Assembly (NCBI GenBank): GCA_024347235.1
Contig: AP025283.1
Span: forward strand, 2,790,001 to 2,854,000
DNA: 64,000 bases
Source: Aliamphritea spongicola
GTDB taxonomy: Bacteria; Pseudomonadota; Gammaproteobacteria; Pseudomonadales; Balneatricaceae
Reading direction: 5' to 3'
The position numbers were made by a program, and so were the translations under genes. The notes beneath the pieces were generated by a model. The model was not told where the DNA came from and searched no databases. It saw only the letters and a program-made list of their open reading frames with translations. Below, piece after piece: positions 1 through 9,789 of this stretch (the first letter of the stretch is position 1; every line of letters starts with the position of its first letter).

Positions 1-928
1 AGCAAGGTATCGCCCAGTGTACTTTTACCACACCCGCTGTCACCGACAACACCGACAACTTCACCTGGATGCACCTTAAAATCCAGCCCGGAAACCAGCG
101 CCTGTTTACCCCGCCCAACCGTTAACTGACGGGCACTGATAAGAGGTTTACTGTCTTCAGCAAATACCTTGCGCGGTGGCTGCCACCACTTAGCCGGATC
201 AGCACTGATCAGTTCACGGGTGTAAGCATGCTGCGGGTTGCTGAGAACGTCCTCTGCCAGCCCTTCTTCCAGTAATACGCCGTCTTTCATCACCATGATC
301 CGGCCACCGATCTGACGGGCAACAGCAACATCATGGGTGATAGTCAGCAACACACCGTCTGCCGCCTGACTGATAAGCTGACTGACAACATGATCACGCC
401 GGGATATGTCCAGTCCCTTGGTGGGCTCGTCTGCCAGCAGCACCTGAGCACCGCCCGCCATGGCACAGGCAATGGCCACCCGCTGGGCCATACCCCGGAC
501 AGCTGATCTACCCGTTTCTCTGCACCAGCCTGTAAACCTAACCGGAACAAATCATCTTCTGTCCGGCTACGCGCTTCACTTTCAGTCAGTCCGCCTACCA
601 GATGATAGGTTTCCTTCAGTTGATTACGGGCACTCATCAGCGGCGACAGTGCATTCCAGGGTTCCTGAGGCAACAGAGTAAGTTGCCGCCCCCAAAGCCC
701 CTGCCTTTCACTCATACTCTGCGCTTTGCCGAACAGTTCCAACCGCCCTTCACAGTGCAAAGTGTCAGCCAAATTCCCCATAATCGCCTGCGCAAGGAGG
801 CTTTTACCCGATCCGGTCTGCCCTAAAATGGTTAACCGCTCCCCCGCATCCAGCGTCAGGCTCAGCGATTGCAATAACTCAACATTGCCGGCGTATACGG
901 CCAGGTCTGTTGTCTTAATCAGGTGCAT
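1..928 (-). CDS. Peptide/nickel-type ABC transporter, fused double ATPase (5'-complete, runs off window)
   Basis: This is the ATPase that powers the adjacent family-5 importer in the cytoplasm. The first nucleotide-binding domain has Walker A GQTGSGKS, the Q-loop region LLPQEP and, after a frameshift, MAQRVAIACAMAGG and LLADEPTKGLD (signature, Walker B). Reading on toward position 1, a second domain starts and shows Walker A GDSGCGKS at about 15-40, so the gene encodes two tandem ABC domains as in YejF-type fusions. The frame breaks at the C run 493-496; one extra base restores LSGGMAQR. The chosen start (MHLIKTTDL) overlaps the restored permease stop as TAATG, which suggests translational coupling. 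The 3' end lies outside the window. Family confidence is high; the substrate is unknown. Confidence 0.87.
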
Positions 929-1717
929 TACCGCCCCTCCTGCCACAAAGATGGAATGCCAGTACCAGTAATGCCAACGCCAGTAATGGCTGTGCTAACA
1001 GCCAGGGGCTTCCTGATAATACGGGAACAGCTCGACGATCATTTGCCCCAGCTCTGCCGTCGGCGGCTGAATACCTACGTATACAAACCCTAACGATGCC
1101 ATCATCAGTACAGCATTAGCGGCACCAAAGGCAGCCAGCGTCAGCAGCTGCGGTGCCAGCGCCGGCCAGTAATGACGCCGGAACAGATACCATAAACTGA
1201 AACCCATTAACCGGGATGACTCAACGGCCGGAGAGGTATCCACCCGCTGGATCACTGCACGGGTCAGGCGAAAATATTCAACCCACTGGATCAGTGCAAT
1301 GGCGATATACAGGACCAACAGGGAGCCAGGCGCGATTGAAGCAAAGATCATCACCAGCACCAGCCCGGGCAGCGCCATAATCAGCGTCACCAGCATATCG
1401 ATCAGCCGGTCAACCCAGCCGCCCCGGGTCGCTGCCAGCACGCCTAACATCACGCCGGTCAGCGCTGATGTCACTACACATGCCAGCGCCAGAAGCAGCG
1501 ATAACCGCAGGGCATCCGCCAGCCTTAGCCACATATTGCGGCCGAAATGATCAGTTCCCAGTAAAAGCTCGGCATTGGGAATGCTCAGTATCTGATTAAG
1601 ATTCTGACTGTTACCGTCACCGGCAAATAAAAAGGCGGTACCAAAGCTGTACACGCAAAGCACGGCTAACAGGACTAATCCCAGCCCCTGCGCATTAATA
1701 AGCGTACGGTCACTCAT
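928..1717 (-). CDS. ABC transporter permease, DppC/OppC type (C-terminal frameshifts)
   Basis: Inner-membrane permease subunit of the peptide/nickel importer. The protein has an N-terminal membrane segment, the family signature LLGTDHFGRNMWLRL around residue 55, and several further hydrophobic helices. The EAA-like cytoplasmic loop reads AVESSRLMGFSLWYLFRRHYWPA. The literal frame ends at EAPGC (stop near 995). Adding one base to the C run near 1007 gives a hydrophobic last helix (PWLLAQPLLALALL), and a second correction leads to a stop overlapping the ATPase ATG. The ATG start overlaps the stop of the upstream permease (ATGA). Subunit identity is clear; the exact C-terminus is inferred. Confidence 0.87.
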
Positions 1718-2656
1718 TGCAGTCGCCCTCCCCGCGGATCCAGATAGTAGCAGGCAATATCAACGGCGGTATTCAGAAGGACAAAGAGTATGCCCATCAT
1801 CAGAGCAGCCCCTGTATTACCGGAATGTCACGGGCAAAAATGGCATGGGCCAGACCATGGCCCACCCGGGCCAGGAAAGAGTGATTCAATCATCACCACC
1901 CCTTCCACCAGAGTAATCAGCTGAATCCCCATGAAAGCAACCACAGGCACCGCGAGATTCCGCAGCCCATGACGGTAAAGCACCTGCCAGTTGCTCAGGC
2001 CTTTAGTACGGGCAAACTCAAAAACGGGCTTTGAATCACCTTACGTGCTTCGTTATGCACCACCCGGTTAGATACCGCTGCAAGGCTCAGACCTAACGCC
2101 AGCATGGGCAAGACCAGATGGCTGGCACTGCCAAAACCGGCAACCGGAAACCACTGTAATTCCAGCGCGAAAAGAATGATCACTAACAGGCCGGTTACAA
2201 ATACCGGCAATGCCCGCATCAGGGTTGAAAGCGTCAGCATCAGCCGGTCAAACCAGCCCCCCACCATGCGGTGGCAATGCCTAACGGCACAGCAATCAGC
2301 ATAGAAAGAGCGACACCTGCCATTGCCAGATAAAATGAATGGCTCAGCATATGCCAGAGCTCATCCACCACCGGCATACCACTCACCAGAGAGTTGCCAA
2401 GGTTGCCTGTCAGCAGGTCTGCAAACCATTGCAGATAGGCCTGAAACGGCCCCTGATCAAGGCCTAACTCGGCCCTGACCAGATCCGCAGACGTTGTATC
2501 AACCGCATCCATTCCGTAACGCCCCGCCGCAATACGGTAGGCCATATCTCCGGGAAGGCTGCGCATCAGCAAAAATGTCAGGGTACTGACACCCCAGGCC
2601 ACACCCAACAACTGCAGCAGGCGCTTTATCAGTAACTGCGCCACTAACGGTTCCAC
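1714..2656 (-). CDS. ABC transporter permease, DppB/OppB type (several frameshifts)
   Basis: First inner-membrane permease of the importer. The N-terminal part is typical of the family: a first helix (LLQLLGVAWGVSTLTFLLM), the periplasmic stretch RSLPGDMAYRIAAG and then further helices. The frame breaks near 2250, 2025, 1875 and 1815; at 1875 and 1815, adding single bases to T, G or C runs restores the usual family ending (ESLFSWPGLGHGLAHAIFAR, then DIACYYLDPRGGRLQ). The start is GTG, overlapping the binding-protein stop by 13 bp; a second GTG just downstream is possible. The end overlaps the next permease start as ATGA. Four genes packed this way form one operon. Confidence 0.85.
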
Positions 2657-4175
2657 TTAATCTCGTTCAGAAAGTAGCTACGCTCATAGGGATCGAAGCG
2701 GAAACCCTCAACGTCTTTCTGAACCGCGGTATGCTGAACATAGTGCGCGATGGCAATCAGCGGCTTATCTTCATAAATAGCCTGGGCGATTTGCTGCGCC
2801 TGCTGACGGTATTTTGCCGTATCGTTCTGCTGAACCAGCTGACTTAAAGATGCCTGAATCGCCGGTTGAGACCAGTTCATGCTTCCCCAGTCACCGCCAC
2901 TGCTGTTACCAAAATCTTTAATCAACACGCCCAGAGGATCAGCAATGGTGCCGTAGTTACGTGCGATCAGCGCCACTTCCAGTGAACCGTCCTGATGCCC
3001 GGAAGGAATAGCACTGGAGTTAGTAACATTCACGTTCAGCTTAACCCCGATGCGTTTCCACTGATCCTGCAGTGCTGTTGCAACTGTCACCAGCTCCGGC
3101 CGGTCGGCATAAGTAATCAGTGTCAGTTCAAACGGCTGACCGGCTTTTTCCATCCAGCCATCGCTGTTTTTCTGCCAGCCATCAGCCATCAATAATGATT
3201 GGGCACGTTCAAGATCCTGCGCTGCAGAGGTATCACCGATATGCCAGTCAGACATATAAGACGGCAGCAACTGAGCCGTTGCTGATTCAGGGCTGCGCAA
3301 CACAGCGGATGCAATACCATGGCGGTTAATTGCCAGGCTCAGTGCCTCCCGGCTTGACTGGCTCGCCAATAGCGGATGCGCCAGGTTCAGCTTAATGGAC
3401 AACACCCGTGGTAAATCCGTACGCAAAATTTCCACCTGAGGCAGCATGCGCAGTGCAGGTACAGACGCTGCATCCAGGCCAAATACAATATCACCTTCCC
3501 CGCTGCGCACCTGTAATACTCGGCTTTCCGCCCGGTGACCGGTCAGATAGCTGGCATACTCTATTGACGCTTTTTACCCCAGTAATCATCAAAACGCTCC
3601 ACCACCAGCTTGTGCGGCATCGCAATTTCATAGGCAGTGAATGCCCCGGTACCGATAACAGCGATTACATTGGATTCAGCATCGAACGCTTCCGGCGCCA
3701 GAATAGCGGTTGAATAGTTAGCCATGATTGCCCCTAACGGGCTGTAAGGATTGGCAAGGTTAACTCTCATTTTCTGGGGATCCAGCACTTCAATGCCGGT
3801 AATCGGCGCCCCCTGCATAAGGCTTGGCTTGGCACGGGCAATATTCAGGCTGTTAACCACCGCGGTAGCATCCAGGGCAGAACCATTGTGAAACTTAACA
3901 TCCGGCTGCAGGGTAAATGTCCATGCTTTGCCGTCTTCACTGATCTCCCACTTGCTGGCCAGACCTGGCGTCAGATTTCCTTTCGCGTCGACATTCACCA
4001 GTGTTTCAAGTACCTGCATCCGCTGAAAGACATAGCCCCGGCGCGTCGGATCCAGGCTGGCAAATTCAAACTGTCCCTTTATCGCTAATGTATTTTCTTT
4101 TGTCGGCTCAGCCAGTAAAGGGGCTGAGAGTGACAAAGCACCAGCGACACCCAACGCAGAAATAACCTTCAACAT
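2644..4175 (-). CDS. Extracellular solute-binding protein, family 5 (peptide/nickel/metallophore type)
   Basis: Periplasmic ligand-binding protein of the importer, about 510 residues, normal for the family. A signal peptide ends near residue 22 (SAPLLAEP). The conserved SBP_bac_5 blocks are visible: LVNVDAKGNLTPGLASKWEI, AWTFTLQPDVKFHNGSALDA, GTGAFTAYE and FDDYWGKK. The frame breaks at the T run about 3571-3575; one added base gives YWGKKASIEYASYLTG and joins the two halves. It heads the four-gene operon. A Zur-like palindrome lies 37 bp upstream of the ATG, so a zinc or opine-metallophore substrate is possible, but peptide or nickel transport fits the sequence equally well. Confidence 0.88.
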
Positions 4176-4212
4176 CTGTCCAATTCCTTACACATAACAT
4201 GAAAGCTAAAAA

Positions 4213-4227
4213 TGTTACGTTATAACA
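4213..4227 (-). promoter_or_regulatory. Zur-like operator palindrome upstream of the ABC importer
   Basis: The sequence TGTTACGTTATAACA is a 5-5-5 dyad (TGTTA/TAACA). It lies 37 bp upstream of the binding-protein start. It agrees at most positions with the gammaproteobacterial Zur consensus as I remember it (TGTTATAnTATAACA). Operator function is inference. Confidence 0.4.
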
Positions 4228-4532
4228 AACCAATTGAAAACAGTTATTATTCTGTTTAAAGAACACAGACATCTGACGAAGCAATACCCATCAGCAGGTC
4301 AGGCATGCAAAGATGCCACTTTACTGAGCGATACGCTTATTCATCCCTGAACAGCTGTAGCTTCAGAGAAACCTGACAAGAAAATCTCTGAAAACCGGAA
4401 AGACCTGCCGGCTGAAGAATGAATGATCTTGCAGGCACGGTGAATGAAACAGACTTCCCGTGAATACCTGTTTCCGGTGAAAGCCTGTCAGTGATGAGAA
4501 TGGATGCGCTAATCTGATATCAATTGTTGCAA
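4228..4532. other. Intergenic region without a recognised gene
   Basis: About 300 bp between the importer operon promoter and the stop of the next minus-strand gene. The part next to 4228 is AT-rich and could carry the importer promoter. I see no ORF with a ribosome-binding site, no clear terminator hairpin and no repeat in the remainder. Confidence 0.5.
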
Positions 4533-5300
4533 TTACTCTTCAACAAACTGATATTTCTGCAGAATTTTCTGATAAATGCCCTGCTCCTTTATCCGTAACA
4601 GTGCACCGTTAAAATCACTCAAAAGACGCTGGTGTCCGGGATAATTACGGGACACCATCAGCCGGAGGGGCTCTTGCTGTACAGAGGTTTTGGCAGCATC
4701 CGGTAATCAGCCTGACGATCCCCCAGCATGTCTGCTAACAATAAGCGGCCACCGAGGGTATCCAATGCAGCAAAATCTATTCGCTGCGACGCCAACATTT
4801 TCACCAGCTGAACATCGGAATTCACGACAGTCAGTTCGGCACCGACACTCTCAAAATCCCCACGTAGCTGTAGCCCCGAACACCGCCAATCAATACACCC
4901 TTAAGATCTGAAAACTTTTCGAAGGTTACCGGCTCTGTACGCTCAGCATCAAAGAATAAGCGGGTTGTGGTAAAGATCAGCGGATCAGAAAATGCAAACT
5001 CACTGCTGCGTTCAAGGGTTTTGCGGTAAGGAAATGCCGCAAAAACTTTACCCTGCCTGAGCAGTACTTCGTTACGTTTCAGGGTAACCACTGAACCTCT
5101 GTGTGCATCCCCATTTCAGCAATCACGGCACTCACTATTTCAGTGGTCAGACCATAGTCACCGGGTACGTTTTGAGTATAGGGAGGCCAGTCACCACTGG
5201 CTAAAGGCAAAGTATCTGATGCCCTGACAAAACCAGAAATCAGAAACAGCACCAGCGGAATACACCAACCAAAGATAAAGCACTTACGCATACAACCCAT
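4533..5300 (-). CDS. Transporter substrate-binding domain protein (SBP_bac_3 type), frameshifted
   Basis: Predicted periplasmic amino-acid-type binding protein of about 255 residues. It starts with a signal peptide (hydrophobic WCIPLVLFLISGFVRA). The mature part begins LPLASGDWPPYTQNVPGDYG, followed by TTEIVSAVIAEMG, the classic opening of family-3 binding proteins. The second piece has LRQGKVFAAFPYRKT and FSDPLIFTTTRLFF. The last piece ends in GIYQKILQKYQFVEE before TAA at 4533-4535, a typical family ending. Frame breaks near 5085 and 4855 split it into three readable parts. No permease is adjacent, so it may be a stand-alone or sensory binding protein. Confidence 0.72.
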
Positions 5301-5380
5301 TTGCCAGCCTTTACTTGAAAGATACGGGCTACAGTATAGGCAGATTAAAAGGCATTAAAAACAGGGTGATGAATGAAAAT

Positions 5381-5416
5381 CACACAGTCACGGGTGATGT
5401 TGTCCGAGACTGTGTG
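5381..5416 (-). terminator. Possible terminator hairpin after the 5441-5893 gene
   Basis: The arms CACACAGTC (5381-5389) and GACTGTGTG (5408-5416) form a perfect 9-bp stem. On the minus strand it is followed by ATTTTC, only a weak U run, so it may be a weak or Rho-assisted terminator. Confidence 0.4.
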
Positions 5417-5440
5417 ACAGGGGAAAAGCAAAACTGACTG

Positions 5441-5893
5441 TTATGTCATGCCAGCGTCGGCCTGATTGTAATAAGTAACTGTTGATGGCTGGCCGGTTCT
5501 GAGTACCCGGTTATCGGCCGACTCAAACTCATCGACATCATACCGGCGATCAATGGGTGCATTCGCCAGGCCGTACAGTGAATACTTCTGCGCAGCGAGA
5601 ATAAAATCCGTCTGACGGATCTGCTCCAACTGTCTGATAAAGGCATCATCATCCAGATCCCGCTGTCGCTGAACCTCAATACGCTCTTCATTCAGTCGCT
5701 CCAATTCCAGCTGCTCCCGGGCCAGTGCTTCGCGGGCTGCATCGCTGATGCTTACCTGAACCCCTGGCTGCTCAACACGCGGTGGCTCAAGGTTTTCGGT
5801 ATATGCCGCAATGGCCCGTTCCGCCCTGCTAACGGGTGCTGTAGCAGTGATCTGACCGACCGCTGCTGAAGTAATATGTGAAATGCCGTCCAT
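5441..5893 (-). CDS. Hypothetical protein with charged coiled-coil centre
   Basis: I do not recognise this 150-residue protein. It has no signal peptide or membrane segment. Residues about 45-60 read VQVSISDAAREALAREQLEL, a short motif of a kind seen near the start of flagellar or phage-structural-like small proteins (recollection only). Residues 55-95 are strongly charged (LERLNEERIEVQRQRDLDD) and likely form a coiled coil. The C-terminal third is rich in Asp, Tyr and Asn. A strong Shine-Dalgarno, AAGGAGG, precedes the ATG at the usual spacing, which supports translation. The neighbours do not reveal a role. Confidence 0.6.
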   Translation of the reverse strand: MDGISHITSAAVGQITATAPVSRAERAIAAYTENLEPPRVEQPGVQVSISDAAREALAREQLELERLNEERIEVQRQRDLDDDAFIRQLEQIRQTDFILAAQKYSLYGLANAPIDRRYDVDEFESADNRVLRTGQPSTVTYYNQADAGMT

Positions 5894-6076
5894 AACCGAT
5901 CCTCCTTATCCCTGCTATCCGATTAGTTAAAAGAAGTAAGACCACGACCCACCATTGATCAGTATATAAACACCTGTAACTGAAATGTTACTGAAAGAGT
6001 TATCACAGCTTCAGAAACAACAACGATAAGGGCTGAACAAGCGTAGTTACCTGTTACCGGTAGCAGGGTACCAGCA

Positions 6077-6107
6077 CAAAAACCGGCAGCCTTTCGACTG
6101 CCGGTTT
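6077..6107 (-). terminator. Intrinsic terminator of the inverse-autotransporter gene
   Basis: On the minus strand AACCGGCAG and CTGCCGGTT form a 9-bp GC-rich stem followed by TTTTTG. It lies 26 bp after the stop at 6133. Confidence 0.8.
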
Positions 6108-6132
6108 GGACTCCCGGACAACTTCAATCCGG

Positions 6133-8732
6133 TTATTGCTGAGTTACAGTAAAGCCCTGCAGGTTAGTCAGATCCAGCGCTAGCGCTCCGGTATTCGTCA
6201 GATTAAGGTTACTCAGTAATAACTGTCTGCTAATCGCCAGATTATCGCCGGCGCCGTTAAATGACACACCGGAACCCGCGGTGTTATCTACCCGAATATT
6301 GTCCAGCTCAACCCGGTAGCTCAGGCCATTTGCCGGTATTGATGTGAACTGATTAAACGATCCCTGTAGCGATACACCCTCATTCAGGACAATATCACTC
6401 ACCCGGATGTTACGCAGGGCTAATGTCGCTGTCCCGCTTGAATTAGTGATCTCATCGTAGGCGTGGCTGATATCAATACCGTTTGGTGCACCGCTTACAA
6501 CAATGTTACTCAGTACAGTCGTGCTGTTAACCCTGCTGTTCACCGTCTCGTCAAAACTGCCACTCATATCAAGTGCATCGGAATTCGGATTGAGAATCCC
6601 GGCATCAATCACTGTGATGTTATCCAGTGTTACCTGGGCATTCACTGTACTATCTGTGAATTCATCAAGGATCTGTAAATTGATGCCGTCATCAGCGACT
6701 CGGTTAACGGTGATATTACTCAGCGCCAACTTCGCAGTTAAAGTACTGCCGGTTGCTTCATCCAGCCCGCCACCAAAATCAATACCATCTCCTGCCCCTG
6801 TAAAACCGGCATCTTCAATGGTGATATTGTTCATGACAATATCGATATCCGATACAGCATTATCAAACTCATCAAAAGAACCATTCAGGGCAATCGCCGT
6901 TTCCGGTGCTCCCCGCACAGTCACGTTGTTAAACCCAAGCTTAAGCTTACCGTTACCGCCATGAAACTGATCAAAAAAGTTAGACATACTGAAGCCCCGT
7001 GATTCGGGATCAATTATGCCAACACTGTCGATGGTGACGTTGTTGAAAGCAATATCAAAATCTGCCGTGCCGTTTACAAAGCGGTTAAAGGCACTGCGCA
7101 TACTGATCCCGTCGTCACCGGTATTGGATATATCCAAACCGTTAAATCTGAGTATGCCGGTGCCTGTTTTAAAACTGTGGACCGAGCTCTGGAAATCAAT
7201 ACCGGTCTGGGCGATATCATGAAGCGTAATGTCATTAAGTTGCACATCCAGATGAATCCTGTCCGCATTTATCAACCCGCCCAAGCCAGTAAAATCAAAA
7301 CCGGAACCGCCAACCTGATGCATATCGACGTTATTTGCCCGTAGCGTCAGATCCGATGCGCCCCCTAACCGGATACCGGCACCGCCCACGTCGGAAATAT
7401 TAATATCATCAAATGCCAGTATCTGACGGGGTAATACAGCGCCGGTCACCTCCTGTACCAAATGCCGGTCACTGAAACCATGGTTAAAAATACTGCCGGA
7501 CATAAAGCCCGCACCGCTGACATCCAACCCGATAAAGTGATTACCATCTGCCACCTGAAAAACCGCTTCATTAAGTGTATGGCTGATACGCGGGCGGCTG
7601 CCCGGTGCTGTATAAACACCGCTGCCGCCGGTTTTAGCACCGCGCAACTGCACGGTTCCTGCACTGCCCACCAGTGTCTGATCAGCCGCCATCACACGGC
7701 CACCGGTGAACGTACCGGCGGTGCCGTCCAGCACGATTAATGTATTGGCACCTTTATTAATTGCCTGTGTCAGATCGGCATCATCAGTTGCAAAGGCCAC
7801 TTGAGATAACGCAACACCGGTGGTGGCATCTTCTACCGCTTCGCGGCCGGAATCAGCGGCAATGATATCAGTATCTCTTTCCAGCGCTGCCAGCATCCGC
7901 TGTTCCTGAACAGATAAACGGCTGGCGGGCCGGTCATATTCCGGCACGAGAGGAATGGTCAGTTTCAGGCCGAGTTCCCAGTTATCGTCCCGTACCTGAT
8001 CATGGCTGTAACCGGCTTCCCATGTCAGTGATGAACCGGGGATTGCCGCAAAGACATTGTTCAGTCGCCACTGTGCCCGTACCTTGGGGCCCGTCACGGC
8101 TTCAGCGGCCAGTTCATCATCAAACCAGAAGCCGCCACCATGTAACCAGAGTTCGCTGTCAGCCCCCAGGTTAATCGGCAGGCGATAACCGGCTTCCAGA
8201 TCCACCCCGTGTAAAGGTACCTCTGCCGCACCGGTAATAAATAACTGATTGCCCACCAGCTCAGCCTTTACCGGCGTGCTGTAGGCTTTAGCATCAGACA
8301 ACGGATAATAACCATTGAAACGCAGATCCCAGTTGGCACTCAGTGCCTCAAGCCCACCTGCCACCTGTTTAAAGCGGTTGCCGGACTCAGACGTCCGGGC
8401 ATCCAGCCCGAGCCAGCCGCCGATGTTCCAGCTGGAATCCAGCATTTGCCGGTAACCCAGCGCCACATTGCCTTCCCGGCTGCCTTCGGTAAATAACTTG
8501 CCCCGTAACTCAGTGAACACCATCCGGTCATCCAACTGATACAGGGGATAAACAACGCGGCTTCACCGCGGCTGACATTATCGGAGCCGGCAAAACCGCC
8601 GACTTCCAGCCAGGGCTGCCACTTATTTGCTTCATGTGTATCTGCCGTTGCGTGACCGGCGAGAGATATTCCAGAAATAATCAGGCAAGCTGAAATTGCT
8701 TTATTAAGACACAGTGGATTCAGAGTCGACAT
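6133..8732 (-). CDS. Inverse-autotransporter-like outer-membrane protein with beta-helix passenger (one frameshift)
   Basis: Predicted surface protein of about 866 residues. After a signal peptide (to about residue 30), an N-terminal beta-barrel-like region follows (GYRQMLDSSWNIGGWLGLDA, LEAGYRLPINLGADSELWLH, WEAGYSHDQVRDDNWELGLK), resembling the inverse autotransporter (intimin/invasin type) barrel. From about residue 330 it becomes a parallel beta-helix, with at least seven roughly 45-residue repeats of the form NITV..AG....GI...GSFDEF..S. The frame breaks once at the C run near 8545; one added base gives LFIPLYQLDDRMVF and joins the 130-residue N-terminal ORF to the 800-residue ORF. No C-terminal Ig-like adhesin domains are seen. 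Binding partner unknown. Confidence 0.75.
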
Positions 8733-8782
8733 CTTGGTTTGTGCTCCGTCAACGGTTAGTCAGCGGCAGCCGGATGAAACAG

Positions 8783-8860
8783 AAAAGCCCGCCGGCAGAT
8801 ACTCCAAATCCATCTGTTCTGCCGGTCCCCCTGATCGGACAGAACCACCTGCCAGCGGGC
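8783..8860 (-). promoter_or_regulatory. Structured 5' leader with terminator-like hairpin
   Basis: Outer arms at 8787-8798 and 8849-8860 pair over 12 positions. On the minus-strand RNA the one deviation is a G-U wobble, whereas on the plus strand it would be a mismatch. An inner stem pairs 8816-8821 with 8840-8845. The minus strand then runs into TTTT (8783-8786), 51 bp before the ATG at 8732. This looks like an attenuator in the leader of the beta-helix gene. Confidence 0.5.
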
Positions 8861-8866
8861 ATCTTT

Positions 8867-9220
8867 TCCTGTTCAGCACATACTGCCAGTCAAAGATGTT
8901 CTGACGGGGACGTCTCTCCACGACACTGATTATCCTCCTGTGCTGTTGGGTATACACCGCAACAACTGATGATGACCGCCATCAGAACGACACAGAGTTT
9001 TACAAAGAAAACTTAAGAAACTCTTAAGCCTTTTCAATCTCTTACTGAAAAACGGAATAAACACAGTAATCTGACGCGCCACTGATATCTCTGCTTCACC
9101 GGAGATAAACAGCCAGGCAGGATCAGGCACCCTTAAGGCAGCCTGCCGGAAAATGACTGGGCTGATTGGATTGGACTGAACATCAACAAGGAACGCCCAC
9201 GGGGGCATTTGGAACACACA
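8867..9220. other. Divergent intergenic region before pseudoazurin
   Basis: This stretch separates the minus-strand beta-helix leader from the plus-strand pseudoazurin gene and should hold both promoters. It includes a purine-rich AGGAGG (minus strand, near 8935) and AT-rich DNA around 9000-9060. I find no convincing FNR or NnrR box and no credible ORF. Confidence 0.4.
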
Positions 9221-9661
9221 ATGAAAACCAGAATATTCTCAGCGCTGCTACTCTCGGCACTCACCGTTACGCCGGCATACGCTGCCGAGTATGAAGTCAA
9301 AATGCTTAACGCCAATGAAGAAGGCAACATGGTATTTGAACCTTCTGTTTTACAGGTGGAAGTGGGCGATACAGTAACCTTTATACCCAGCGACCCCGTT
9401 CATGATTCAATCTCAGTGCTGACACCAGCCGGCGCCAACAGCTGGCACGGTAAGAGAGACCAGAAAATAAGCGTCGTGATTAATAAAGAAGGCGTTTATA
9501 TCTACAAATGTGCGCCCCATTACTACTACGGCATGGTGGGAGTCATCCACGCAGGTAACCCCGTAAACCTGGCTGAAGCACAGCAGGCCGCTAAAGACAT
9601 CAGCTCTAAATTCCTGATGAACAAAGACCGGCTGATCAACTATGTGGACCAGCTGAAATAG
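9221..9661 (+). CDS. Pseudoazurin (periplasmic type I copper protein)
   Basis: Blue copper electron carrier, typically donating electrons to nitrite or nitrous oxide reductases or to cytochromes in the periplasm. The 146-residue precursor starts with a signal peptide cleaved near TPAYA-AEYEV. The four copper ligands are visible: His61 (VHDS), then Cys97, His100 and Met105 in YKCAPHYYYGM. The length is normal for the family. ATG 9221 is preferred to the upstream in-frame ATG at 9209 because it opens the signal peptide directly. No denitrification genes are in the window, so the partner is unknown. Confidence 0.93.
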   Translation: MKTRIFSALLLSALTVTPAYAAEYEVKMLNANEEGNMVFEPSVLQVEVGDTVTFIPSDPVHDSISVLTPAGANSWHGKRDQKISVVINKEGVYIYKCAPHYYYGMVGVIHAGNPVNLAEAQQAAKDISSKFLMNKDRLINYVDQLK

Positions 9662-9700
9662 CCTTTCACATCAAGCCCTTTTACAGAAAGAGCTTTCATA

Positions 9701-9726
9701 AAGGGCTTCCGTCAGAAGCCCTTTTT
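9701..9726 (+). terminator. Intrinsic terminator after pseudoazurin
   Basis: AAGGGCTT and AAGCCCTT form an 8-bp stem with a 6-nt loop, followed by TTTCTTT. An additional AAGCCCTTT copy at about 9673 could form an alternative stem with the same arm. Confidence 0.8.
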
Positions 9727-9789
9727 CTTTGAAGCTGTTTGCACGTCAACAACCAGCCAGTTAAACAACCTTTCGATCAAACCCAGCAG

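Noticed and set aside
8895-8925. GGAGAG-containing segment considered as a glycine riboswitch start
   Set aside because: The conserved glycine-aptamer cores and second aptamer are missing.
8760-8957. A 65-codon minus-strand ORF in the leader of the beta-helix gene
   Set aside because: It overlaps the paired arms of the leader hairpin and its sequence (many Arg, Gly, Ser) shows no domain; RNA structure explains the region better.
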